Source: DALYLB01 sp046154695 (lineage in GTDB: Bacteria > Acidobacteriota > Blastocatellia > RBC074). Taken from it: 25,438 nucleotides of DNA. Position 1 is the stretch's first letter, and each line of letters opens with the position of its first letter. Below the pieces are notes generated by a model that did not search any database, was not told the origin of the DNA, and saw only the letters and a list, made by a program, of their open reading frames with translations. Position numbers and translations under genes: made by a program. Location of the stretch: contig JBJXFI010000074.1 of assembly GCA_046154695.1 (NCBI GenBank), positions 1 to 25,438 on the forward strand, in the 5' to 3' direction. This document shows positions 7,924 through 15,387 of the stretch, piece after piece.

Positions 7924-10900
7924 ATGCAGCAACCAATGCATCAACCCGATTTTTATGTGGTTGGAGGAACGCTCCATCACGACGCCCCCTGCTATGTCTA
8001 TCGCGAGGCGGACCGGGAGCTGATGGAGAGCCTGCTGAACGGGGAGTTCTGTTATGTTCTGACGCCCCGGCAAATGGGCAAATCGTCGCTGATGATCCGG
8101 ACGGCCTCGCATCTGGTGGACATCGGAAGCGGGGTCGTGATTCTGGACCTGACGGCGGCCGGACAGAACCTCACGGTGGAGCAGTGGTATGGGGGATTGC
8201 TGATGCAGATCGGGCAGCAGCTCGATCTGGAGGACGAACTGCTGGAGTTCTGGCAACAGCGGCTGATGCTGAGCCCGCTGCAGCGATGGACGACCGCCGT
8301 CCGGGAGATCGTCCTGCCGCGCACGAGCCGGCGCCTGATCATCTTCGTCGATGAGATCGACGCCGTGAGGAGCCTTCCCTTTTCGACGGATGAGTTCTTC
8401 GCGGGGATCCGGGAGTTTTACAACCGCCGCTCGCAGGACAAGGAGCTGGGGCATCTGACCTTCTGCCTGCTGGGAGTGGCGACCCCATCGGATTTAATCC
8501 GGAACACGAACACCACTCCGTTCAATATCGGCAAGCGCATCGAGCTGCACGATTTCACGACGCGGGAGGCGGCCTCGCTCGCGCAGGGCCTGCGGCGAAA
8601 CGAAGAGCTGAACCTCGGGCTGCTCCGGCGTATTCTTCACTGGACCAATGGTCATCCCTACCTGACACAGCACCTCTGCCGGAGCGTGGCCAACGACCCC
8701 CAAATCCGGCGGGAGGCGGATGTCGACCGGGTCGTGAAAGATCTCTTCTTTTCCATGCGCGCCCGGGAGCGGGATGACAACCTGTTGTTCGTTCGCGACC
8801 GCCTGCTCCGGGGAGAAAAGAACCTCGCTCCCTTGCTGAACCTTTATGCCAGGATCTGGAGAAACAAGCCGGTGCGCGCGTTTCCCAGGGAAGGCGATCC
8901 CGATCCGCTGTTGAATGCGTTGCAGCTCTCCGGAATCACGCGGGTGGAGAATGAGTCGCTGGTGGTCCGAAACCGCATCTATGCCCGGGTCTTCGATCAG
9001 GCGTGGGTGCGGAACAATCTCCCGAAAGATGAGGCGCTGCGACAGAAACGCGCCTTCCGGCGCACGCTCCTGCTGGCCGCCTCGATTGTGATGCTGGCGC
9101 TGCTGGCGATCGGCACGCCGGTGCAGGTGGCGATTCGCGAGGCGCGATTCGCGACGCGGCAGGAAATGGCACGCCGCCAACTGCTCTATTCGACGCATAT
9201 GAATCTGGCGGGACAGGCCTGGGCGACGGCCAACATCAATCAGTTGCGCGAGCTGATCAATGGCCACATTCCGGCGCCCGGACAGGAGGATCTGCGTCAG
9301 TTCGAGTGGTACTACAACTGGCGGCTGCTGCATCGGCAGCGGCTCGATTTGAAGCACAAGGACGTTGTCCTGACGGCGGCCTTCTCGCCGGACGATCGAA
9401 TCCTCGCGACAGCCGGCGGAGACCGGCAAATCCGGCTCTGGGATGCCTCGGATGGCAGGCTGCTGGCGACCCTGGCCGGGCACACCCAACAAATCTGGGA
9501 GGTCGCCTTCTCTCCGGATGGCTCGATGCTGGCATCCGCGAGTTGGGACCGGAGCATTCGATTCTGGGATCTGGCCACCCAGCGGGAAATCGGCAAGCTT
9601 CTGGGGCATGCGGATAATGTGTGCGGGATCGCCTTCTCTCCGGATGGAAAGACGCTCGCCTCCGCCGGCTGGGACAAGCAGGTCAAGCTATGGGATTTAA
9701 GCACCGGCAAAGAGAAGCTCTCTCTCCAGGGAGCGGAGAATTGGGTCTGGTCCGTGGCTTTTTCACCGGATGGGAAACAGATTGCCGCCTCCAGTGAGGA
9801 CAAGTCGATCCGGCTCTGGGACGCCCATACGGGGAGACTGATTCGGAAGATCGCGGCCTCCGACCGAAGCGTCTATACGGTCGTCTTTTCCCACGACGGT
9901 TCCCGGCTGGCGGGCGGCAGTGAAAACGGACAAATCCAGATCTTCAAGGCGTCGACGGGGGCGAAGCTCGGGGCCCTGGACACCCAATCCTTCGCCGTCA
10001 GCGCGGTAAGCTTCTCCCCGGATGACACGCGGATTGCCGCAGTGGGAATCGACCGCATCATGCGCATCTGGGACGCGGCATCCCTGAGATTGTTACGGGA
10101 AGTGAAGGGGCATGCGGAGGGGATTCACTCCATCCGGTTTTCCCGCGACGGCAGGACGATCGCGACGGCGGCGGACGACCAGACCGTCAAGGTGTGGGAT
10201 GTCGCGGATCTCAATCTGGACGAAGTCATACAGTCGCCCGCGGGCGGGGTCGAGTCGCTGCAGATTTCTCCGGACGACCGCGAGATCGTCTCCGCGAGCG
10301 GAAAGACGATCTTTATCTGGAACACCGCCACACAAAGACAGGAGCGCAAATATGAAACGGCGGATTTAATTCGCCGCCTCGCCCTCTCCCGGGACGGCCG
10401 GATCATCGCGGCTCTGCATCAGGATCGATCCATCACTTTCTGTGAATCGCCCGCCCTGATCCCGATCGGATCACTGCGGAAGCAGGCCAACCTGCTTTTT
10501 GCGATGGATTTCTCTCCCGACGGATCGGTCCTCGCGACGGGCGATCGGGATCATCTGGTGAAACTGTGGAACTGGCGCACCGGCCAGGAGATCGCCTCGC
10601 TCGCCGGCCACGAACGGGGCGTCAAATCGGTCGTCTTCTCCCCCGACGGCAGCCTGCTCGCCAGCGCCAGCGACGACCGAACGGTGCGAATCTGGGATGT
10701 GAAATCCCGCCGCGCCGTCCAGACCCTGGCCGGGCATACGAATGAAGTCTGGGCCGTCGCCTTCTCTCCGGATGGCAGATATCTGGCCAGCGCCGGAAAT
10801 GACCGGACGGTCAGGATTTTCGATAGGGCGACCTGGAGTCTGATCCATACCCTGATGGGGCATTCGGCCGGCATCCGAACGCTCGCCTTCTCTCCCGACG

Positions 10901-11130
10901 GCGGACGGCTCGCCTCCGGCAGTGAAGATCACAGGATCCTGGTCTGGAATCCCGTCACCGGCCACGAAGTGATGGCCCTTTCCGGTCACCTGGACCGGAT
11001 CACAGGCGCCCTCTTCTTAAACCGTTCCGCCACGCTGGTCTCTTCCGGCCGGGATGGCGCCATCCGGTTCTGGCGGGCCGCCAGCCGGAGCGAAGTGAGC
11101 GCCTATCGGACCCAACATCCTCAGGACTGA
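7924..11130 (+). CDS. AAA-like (AAA_35-type) NTPase, single membrane segment, 14 WD40 repeats
   Basis: 1068 residues. The AAA-like domain (about 8-330) has Walker A TPRQMGKSS at 47-55 and Walker B ending at D143-E144. Its motifs TPFNIGKRIELHDFT and GHPYLTQHLC mirror those of the upstream gene. A basic stretch (RQKRAFRR) precedes one transmembrane helix at about 380-399. Residues 415-475 form the Q-L-L-Y-x-x-H-M-N-L-A-x-Q-A-W linker that also precedes WD40 arrays in bacterial Ser/Thr kinase-WD40 receptors. Fourteen WD40 repeats follow (about 476-1062), enough for two seven-bladed propellers; repeats 5, 8 and 9 are degenerate. By the positive-inside rule the NTPase would be cytoplasmic and the WD40 part outside the membrane. 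It lies 26 bp after the winged-helix NTPase gene and is probably co-transcribed with it. The ligand is unknown. Confidence 0.85.
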   Translation: MQQPMHQPDFYVVGGTLHHDAPCYVYREADRELMESLLNGEFCYVLTPRQMGKSSLMIRTASHLVDIGSGVVILDLTAAGQNLTVEQWYGGLLMQIGQQLDLEDELLEFWQQRLMLSPLQRWTTAVREIVLPRTSRRLIIFVDEIDAVRSLPFSTDEFFAGIREFYNRRSQDKELGHLTFCLLGVATPSDLIRNTNTTPFNIGKRIELHDFTTREAASLAQGLRRNEELNLGLLRRILHWTNGHPYLTQHLCRSVANDPQIRREADVDRVVKDLFFSMRARERDDNLLFVRDRLLRGEKNLAPLLNLYARIWRNKPVRAFPREGDPDPLLNALQLSGITRVENESLVVRNRIYARVFDQAWVRNNLPKDEALRQKRAFRRTLLLAASIVMLALLAIGTPVQVAIREARFATRQEMARRQLLYSTHMNLAGQAWATANINQLRELINGHIPAPGQEDLRQFEWYYNWRLLHRQRLDLKHKDVVLTAAFSPDDRILATAGGDRQIRLWDASDGRLLATLAGHTQQIWEVAFSPDGSMLASASWDRSIRFWDLATQREIGKLLGHADNVCGIAFSPDGKTLASAGWDKQVKLWDLSTGKEKLSLQGAENWVWSVAFSPDGKQIAASSEDKSIRLWDAHTGRLIRKIAASDRSVYTVVFSHDGSRLAGGSENGQIQIFKASTGAKLGALDTQSFAVSAVSFSPDDTRIAAVGIDRIMRIWDAASLRLLREVKGHAEGIHSIRFSRDGRTIATAADDQTVKVWDVADLNLDEVIQSPAGGVESLQISPDDREIVSASGKTIFIWNTATQRQERKYETADLIRRLALSRDGRIIAALHQDRSITFCESPALIPIGSLRKQANLLFAMDFSPDGSVLATGDRDHLVKLWNWRTGQEIASLAGHERGVKSVVFSPDGSLLASASDDRTVRIWDVKSRRAVQTLAGHTNEVWAVAFSPDGRYLASAGNDRTVRIFDRATWSLIHTLMGHSAGIRTLAFSPDGGRLASGSEDHRILVWNPVTGHEVMALSGHLDRITGALFLNRSATLVSSGRDGAIRFWRAASRSEVSAYRTQHPQD

Positions 11131-11219
11131 AGAAGAAACGCCCCTCTCAGCCTCCATGGAGCGGGAGCGGCATATTTCCAAAGGAAAATGCACGGCGAAG
11201 CATCCTCCTGCCTTCTCTT

Positions 11220-11476
11220 AGAGGGTGTTTTGAAATTCACCGCGGGCTCAACCCGCGAAGCGGGTGGCAGCATAAAGCCCCGGGTGAAGGCGAAGCCGAA
11301 ACCCGGGGAAACGGTAAAACGGACTCACAAGCCCGTGAAACGGGCGGCAGCCCAATCGCTATCGCCCGTTTCACGGGCTCAGGAGCCTTTTGGGCGCGCT
11401 CCCAGGGCTTGCGCCCTGGGCTTTATGCTGCTGCCTGCTTCGCAGGCTGTGAAGATCAAATTTCAAAACACCCTCT
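11220..11476. repeat. Structured MITE-like repeat, copy 2 (complete, with 18-bp terminal inverted repeats)
   Basis: AGAGGGTGTTTTGAAATT at 11220-11237 is the exact reverse complement of 11459-11476. Between them lie an outer stem and three hairpins: arms 11278-11285/11301-11308, 11330-11346/11363-11379 and 11401-11408/11413-11420. The layout equals that of the copy at 1-213. No transposase is encoded, and no clear target-site duplication is visible. The right terminal repeat overlaps the first base of the stop codon of the leftward CAP gene. The element fills the gap between two convergent genes and may supply the 3' RNA structure for both. Confidence 0.8.
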
Positions 11477-12696
11477 CAGTTCCCGATATTGAGTTTGGCG
11501 ATATTCGAGACGCGGCCGTCGACGGTGATGAGGACATCCACCAGGCCGCGGCCTCTGACATCGAGCGGAAGGCGAAGATTCAGTTGATCGACGCCGGCGA
11601 GGCGCGAGTGGGCGCCCAGATAGAGAATGGGAACGGTGACGCCGCCGATCGTCACGCGAACGGCGTTCAGGCTGCTGCGAAGCCGCAGTCCCGTGCCGTA
11701 CATCACCAGATAATTCGGGCTCGCCGTGGTGCCGACCGAGATCGCGCGCGCCGAGCCGTCGGTGTTCACGGTCGCCTGGTAGCTGGCGCCGTTGAAGGTC
11801 GTCTGCGCGATGGCGGGACCCTGGCCGTTCGAGGACGAGGTGAAGATCGCCGGCGAAACGCTCTCGACCGCCACCGAGCCGCTGCCGATCAGGATTCCGT
11901 TATTGAAGATCTTGACGTTTCCCGTCCCGGGCGAAACGCCGGGCGGAACGATGAAATTGATCTGGGCCGGCGAGACATAGAGCAGCTGCGCCGGCTGCTC
12001 GTTGACGGTGACGGTGACCCCCGCGAGCGAATTCGGCAGCGGATAGCCGCTCGCGCCCATCGTGGACGGCGCCATCTGCGCGCCGAAGGCCGTGGCGATC
12101 GAATCCGGCGCGATCGTCTGCACGAAATTGGCCGCATTCACCGTCCGCACGGGCTGCCCCGTGCTCGCCGCCGCGCTCGCCCCGCCATCGAACGTCGCAT
12201 CGACGACCCCGCCGAAATCGGTCGTCCAATAATATTTGTAGGTCGAGAACATCTGATAAACGCGGCTGATGCCGATCGCCCGGAAATCCTTGTGCAGCAT
12301 CGCCGAATTATGACCCGGCGAATTCCGCCACTGATTGAATGTGCGCGCCGCGTCGCTGTACCCCGCGGCGAGGTTCTCGCCCTTGGTCGTCGCAAAGGCA
12401 TAGCCGAAAACCGTCATGCGCGCGAACGGATCGCGCCCCATGCTGTCGGTGTGGCTGAAATAGTTCTTCGACGCCATATCGCCGCTCATCCAATCGGCCG
12501 CGCGGGTCAGTGAAATCGAGGCCTTCAGCACCGGCAGCCCGTTCTGGGCGCGATACTCATTGATCAACCGCAGCACCGTCAACTCTTCGGCATCGAGCGT
12601 TTGCGCCCGCACCGCCGTTACCAACAGAAAAAAGAGAAAGAGAAAAAGAAGGCTGAACGAAGTGATTCGGGAAAGCATCCTGGCACCATTGTACAT
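11476..12696 (-). CDS. Secreted CAP/SCP-like protein with TIGR03437 C-terminal domain
   Basis: 406 residues from the ATG at 12696. Residues 1-31 form a strong signal peptide with probable cleavage after AVRA. The CAP (SCP/PR-1) domain spans about 40-163 and shows the family motifs SHTD with H82, GENLA with E107, and PGHN with H129. Residues about 184-406 match the acidobacterial TIGR03437 domain (VNAANF, LLYVSPAQINFIVP, YGTGLR, QLNLRLP). The frame is open upstream to 12906, but the extra 70 residues are not signal-like, while GGAG at 12705-12708 sits 8 nt before the chosen ATG. A methionine six codons further in (12678) is an alternative start. The biochemical role of bacterial CAP proteins is mostly unknown. 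The stop codon touches the terminal repeat of a MITE-like element. Confidence 0.85.
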   Translation of the reverse strand: MYNGARMLSRITSFSLLFLFLFFLLVTAVRAQTLDAEELTVLRLINEYRAQNGLPVLKASISLTRAADWMSGDMASKNYFSHTDSMGRDPFARMTVFGYAFATTKGENLAAGYSDAARTFNQWRNSPGHNSAMLHKDFRAIGISRVYQMFSTYKYYWTTDFGGVVDATFDGGASAAASTGQPVRTVNAANFVQTIAPDSIATAFGAQMAPSTMGASGYPLPNSLAGVTVTVNEQPAQLLYVSPAQINFIVPPGVSPGTGNVKIFNNGILIGSGSVAVESVSPAIFTSSSNGQGPAIAQTTFNGASYQATVNTDGSARAISVGTTASPNYLVMYGTGLRLRSSLNAVRVTIGGVTVPILYLGAHSRLAGVDQLNLRLPLDVRGRGLVDVLITVDGRVSNIAKLNIGN

Positions 12697-12770
12697 ACTG
12701 CGAACTCCATTCCTTTGCCTAGCCGAGCGGACAGAGAAGACACCTCTCCCCTTTCCGCGCCTCAGGCGGT

Positions 12771-12789
12771 TTTTACATGAAATGTAAAA
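12771..12789. promoter_or_regulatory. Palindromic operator-like site TTTTACAT-N3-ATGTAAAA
   Basis: Perfect 8-bp inverted arms (12771-12778 and 12782-12789) with a 3-nt centre, AT-rich within GC-rich surroundings. It lies 75 bp upstream of the chosen start of the leftward CAP gene, where an operator would be expected. The cognate regulator is not identifiable from the sequence. Confidence 0.4.
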
Positions 12790-12974
12790 TCGGTCGAAAT
12801 TGTGAGGTGCAGGGGGAAGGATGAACTGCCGCGCGGCGACCTCTGTCGCTTCTCTCCCCTTTCGGGAATCGCGACGAACCAACGGGGCGTCGTTCGAGCA
12901 GCTCAATTTCAGGTCAAGACCGGGGGTTCAGCGCGAATTCTTCACGAGGCATGAAGAGTAGAGAGGGGATCTTT

Positions 12975-12996
12975 ATGAAAGCTAAATGAAAGCTAA
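12975..12996. promoter_or_regulatory. Tandem 11-bp repeat resembling a PhoB-type direct-repeat site
   Basis: ATGAAAGCTAA occurs twice in succession (12975-12985 and 12986-12996). Read on the minus strand it gives CTTTCAT-N4-CTTTCAT, close in spacing and sequence to the PhoB box (CTGTCAT-N4-CTGTCAT). OmpR/PhoB-type winged-helix regulators bind such 11-bp-phased direct repeats. The site lies about 280 bp upstream of the CAP gene and 250 bp upstream of argG, so its target is uncertain. Confidence 0.4.
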
Positions 12997-13134
12997 CTGA
13001 AGAATACCGAAGACCGGTATCGGTGGGCACAGCGTCTTTCTAACACAGGCTGTGCGCCCGTGTAAACAGCGAATTTAGGCCTTTTTTTTGTAGGTCAGAG
13101 GCCGTCTCCCGCATTCCGACAAGCGGATCCGGCG

Positions 13135-13158
13135 GCCGCCGACAGCGGAGTCGGCGGC
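13135..13158. repeat. GC-rich hairpin upstream of argG
   Basis: GCCGCCGAC at 13135-13143 is exactly complementary to 13150-13158 with a 6-nt loop. It lies about 30 bp before the candidate -10 box of argG. It could be a terminator for transcription entering from upstream or a local DNA structure; there is no T-tract after it. Confidence 0.4.
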
Positions 13159-13188
13159 GCGCCATACCGTGGCGCGGGGCACATCCTG

Positions 13189-13194
13189 TATAAT
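13189..13194 (+). promoter_or_regulatory. Candidate -10 box of argG
   Basis: A consensus TATAAT preceded by TG lies 52 bp before the argG start codon, giving a plausible short leader of about 45 nt. No good -35 hexamer is visible at 16-18 bp upstream, so this remains a candidate. Confidence 0.35.
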
Positions 13195-13245
13195 CATCGC
13201 TTGCTTCATACCCAACCCAAATCACTGGAGGCGGAAACATACGCA

Positions 13246-14448
13246 ATGACCATAAACGTCAAACGGGTGGCGCTGGCCTATTCGGGCGGACTCGACACAT
13301 CGATCATCATTCCCTGGTTGAAGGAGAACTATCACTGCGAGGTCGTGGCGATCGCGGGGGATGTGGGCCAGGCCGAGGAGCTTTCGGGCCTGAAGGAGAA
13401 AGCGATCGCGACGGGCGCGGACGAGATTTATGTCGAGGACCTGCGGCATGAATTCATCACCGACTATATCTGGCCGACGCTGCGGGCGGGCGCGGTGTAT
13501 GAGCACAAGTATCTGCTGGGAACCTCGTTCGCGCGCCCGATCATCGCGAAGCGGCAGGTCGAGATCGCGAAGCAGCGGGGATGCGACGCGCTCTGCCACG
13601 GCTGCACGGGAAAGGGCAACGATCAGGTGAGGTTCGAACTGACCTACAAGGCGCTCGCGCCGGAGATGGCCGTGATCGCGCCGTGGCGGGAGTGGGATAT
13701 CGTCTCGCGCGAGGACGCGATCGATTACGCGGCCGAGCGGCGGATTCCGATCACGGCGAGCCGCGAGAAGATCTACTCGCACGACCGCAACATCTGGCAT
13801 CTCTCGCACGAGGGCGGCATTCTCGAAGATCCGGCCGCCGAGCCGGACGAGGCCATGTTTGAAATCTCGGTCTCTCCGGAAAAAGCGCCCGACAAGGCCG
13901 AGTATGTGGAGATCGGTTTCGAGCGGGGGACGCCCGTCAGCGTCAACGGCGAACAGCTCGATCCGATTCCCCTGATCGAGAAGCTGAACGAGATCGGCGG
14001 GCGAAACGGCTGCGGCCGGATCGATCTGGTCGAGAATCGCCTGGTCGGCATGAAGTCGCGGGGCGTCTATGAGACACCGGGCGGCACGCTGCTGCTCGCG
14101 GCGCTGCGCGAGCTCGAATCGCTCTGCCTCGACCGCGAATCGTCCCACTACAAGGAGGTCATCGCCCACAAGTACGCCGAGATGGTCTACTTCGGCCAGT
14201 GGTTCACCCCGCTGCGCAAGGCGATCGACGCTTTCGTCAATTCGCTGATGTCCCCGGTGAGCGGCAATGTCCAGTTGAAACTCTACAAGGGAAACGTGAT
14301 CATCGCCGGGCGCACCTCGCAGAACACGCTCTATCGACCGGATCTGGCCTCCTTCACGATGGGCGCAAGCTACGATCAGAAGGACGCGGCCGGATTCATC
14401 AACATTTTCGGCCTTCCCCTGACGGTGAAGGCGCTGGCGCAAAAGTAG
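13246..14448 (+). CDS. argG: Argininosuccinate synthase
   Basis: 400 residues, the usual length for the bacterial enzyme (EC 6.3.4.5), which joins citrulline and aspartate using ATP in arginine synthesis. The ATP-pyrophosphatase P-loop YSGGLDTS lies at 12-19. Family motifs follow: LGTSFARP, HGCTGKGNDQVRFE, and near the C-terminus SPVSGNVQLKLYKGN and YRPDLASF. The ATG at 13246 is chosen because the conserved N-terminus starts right after it; GGAGG at 13227-13231 lies 14 nt upstream, rather far. A longer frame from TTG 13201 is less likely. No other arg gene is in the window. A small stem (14461-14467 with 14488-14494) lies between this gene and the next, 63 bp downstream. Confidence 0.97.
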   Translation: MTINVKRVALAYSGGLDTSIIIPWLKENYHCEVVAIAGDVGQAEELSGLKEKAIATGADEIYVEDLRHEFITDYIWPTLRAGAVYEHKYLLGTSFARPIIAKRQVEIAKQRGCDALCHGCTGKGNDQVRFELTYKALAPEMAVIAPWREWDIVSREDAIDYAAERRIPITASREKIYSHDRNIWHLSHEGGILEDPAAEPDEAMFEISVSPEKAPDKAEYVEIGFERGTPVSVNGEQLDPIPLIEKLNEIGGRNGCGRIDLVENRLVGMKSRGVYETPGGTLLLAALRELESLCLDRESSHYKEVIAHKYAEMVYFGQWFTPLRKAIDAFVNSLMSPVSGNVQLKLYKGNVIIAGRTSQNTLYRPDLASFTMGASYDQKDAAGFINIFGLPLTVKALAQK

Positions 14449-14511
14449 CATGCCCTGGATGTCGCGCCGCACGGCCACAGGCGGTGAGCGCGACAAAGGA
14501 GACGGACAGCA

Positions 14512-15384
14512 ATGAACCGCCGAAAATTTATTGAACAGACAGTGATGAGCACGGCCGCCGCGGCCATGATCGATTTCACCGCCGAGGCGAAAGCCAACTG
14601 GCCGATCGGCTGCTTCAACCGCCCCTGGACAAAGTGGCCGTTCGACGAGGCGCTCAAACAGATCAAGGCCGCGGGCTATACATCGACGGGGTTGCTCAGC
14701 CGCACGCGGGACGAGCCGTTCATCGCGGCGGAAGCGACGCCGGAATATCTGGCGGGCCTGAAGAAGCGGCTCGCCGCCGCCGGGCTGACGGCCAACATGG
14801 GAGCGCTCCGATCGCGGCACAGCGTTCCGCTCGAAGAGTCGATCCGGGAAGTCCGCAAACAGATCGACAACGCGAAGTTCCTCGGACTGAAGTTCGTGCT
14901 CTCTTTCGGGGCGGACAAGCCGGAGGAGTTCCCCCACTATTACAAGGTGATGCACGAGGGGGCGGCCTATGCGCAGGAGCAGGGTGTCAGGCTGGTGATG
15001 AAACCGCACGGCGGGATCAGCGGCTCCTCCGCCGAGATTCTCAACGTCATTCGGGAAGTCAATCACAAGAACTTCAAGATCTGGTACGACGCGGGCAACA
15101 TCATCCACTACACCGGCAAGGACCCGGTCGCGGAGATCGAGCCGATCGCGGGGCAGATCACCGGTTTCTGCGCGAAGGATTGCGGCGAATTGAAGGGGGA
15201 CGTGATGATCCAGTTCGGCACGGGCAAGGTCGATTTCACGGCGGTCTTCAAAAAGCTGAAGGCCGGCGGGTTCAACGGGCCGGTGATGGTCGAGTGCTGC
15301 AAGGCCGGCGCAACGCCGGAGGAGACCACCGCCAACGCCCGCGCCAATCGCGAGTTCCTGGAAAATGCGCTGGCCGCCATCTGA
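14512..15384 (+). CDS. Sugar phosphate isomerase/epimerase-like TIM-barrel protein with Tat-type signal
   Basis: 290 residues. The N-terminus NRRKFIE followed by an alanine-rich, mildly hydrophobic segment resembles a twin-arginine signal, so the protein is probably exported folded. The remainder is a xylose-isomerase-like (AP endonuclease family 2 fold) TIM barrel, with strand-end motifs GCFNRPW, VLSFGAD, VMKPHGG, WYDAGNIIHY and a closing MVECC. Acidic and histidine residues at these strand ends are the usual metal ligands. The substrate cannot be told from the sequence. AAAGGAG at 14495-14501 lies 10 nt before the ATG. The next gene starts 3 bp after its stop, so the two are probably translationally coupled. 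Confidence 0.8.
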   Translation: MNRRKFIEQTVMSTAAAAMIDFTAEAKANWPIGCFNRPWTKWPFDEALKQIKAAGYTSTGLLSRTRDEPFIAAEATPEYLAGLKKRLAAAGLTANMGALRSRHSVPLEESIREVRKQIDNAKFLGLKFVLSFGADKPEEFPHYYKVMHEGAAYAQEQGVRLVMKPHGGISGSSAEILNVIREVNHKNFKIWYDAGNIIHYTGKDPVAEIEPIAGQITGFCAKDCGELKGDVMIQFGTGKVDFTAVFKKLKAGGFNGPVMVECCKAGATPEETTANARANREFLENALAAI

Positions 15385-15387
15385 ACG

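Larger units (their letters stand above)
12697..13245. other. Divergent intergenic region between the CAP gene and argG
   Basis: 549 bp shared by two divergent genes. It holds a palindrome at 12771-12789, a tandem 11-bp repeat at 12975-12996, a GC-rich hairpin at 13135-13158 and a possible -10 box at 13189-13194. A further small stem-loop pairs 13027-13033 with 13049-13055. No gene is apparent on either strand. Confidence 0.55.

Noticed and set aside
11188..12513. A 441-codon plus-strand frame across the structured repeat and the CAP gene
   Set aside because: It reads through the hairpin element and is antisense to a gene with clear CAP and TIGR03437 domains; the composition is arginine/alanine-rich shadow.
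12697..12906. The 70-codon N-terminal extension of the CAP gene
   Set aside because: The extension is not signal-like, and the ATG at 12696 has a well-spaced GGAG and is followed by a proper signal peptide.
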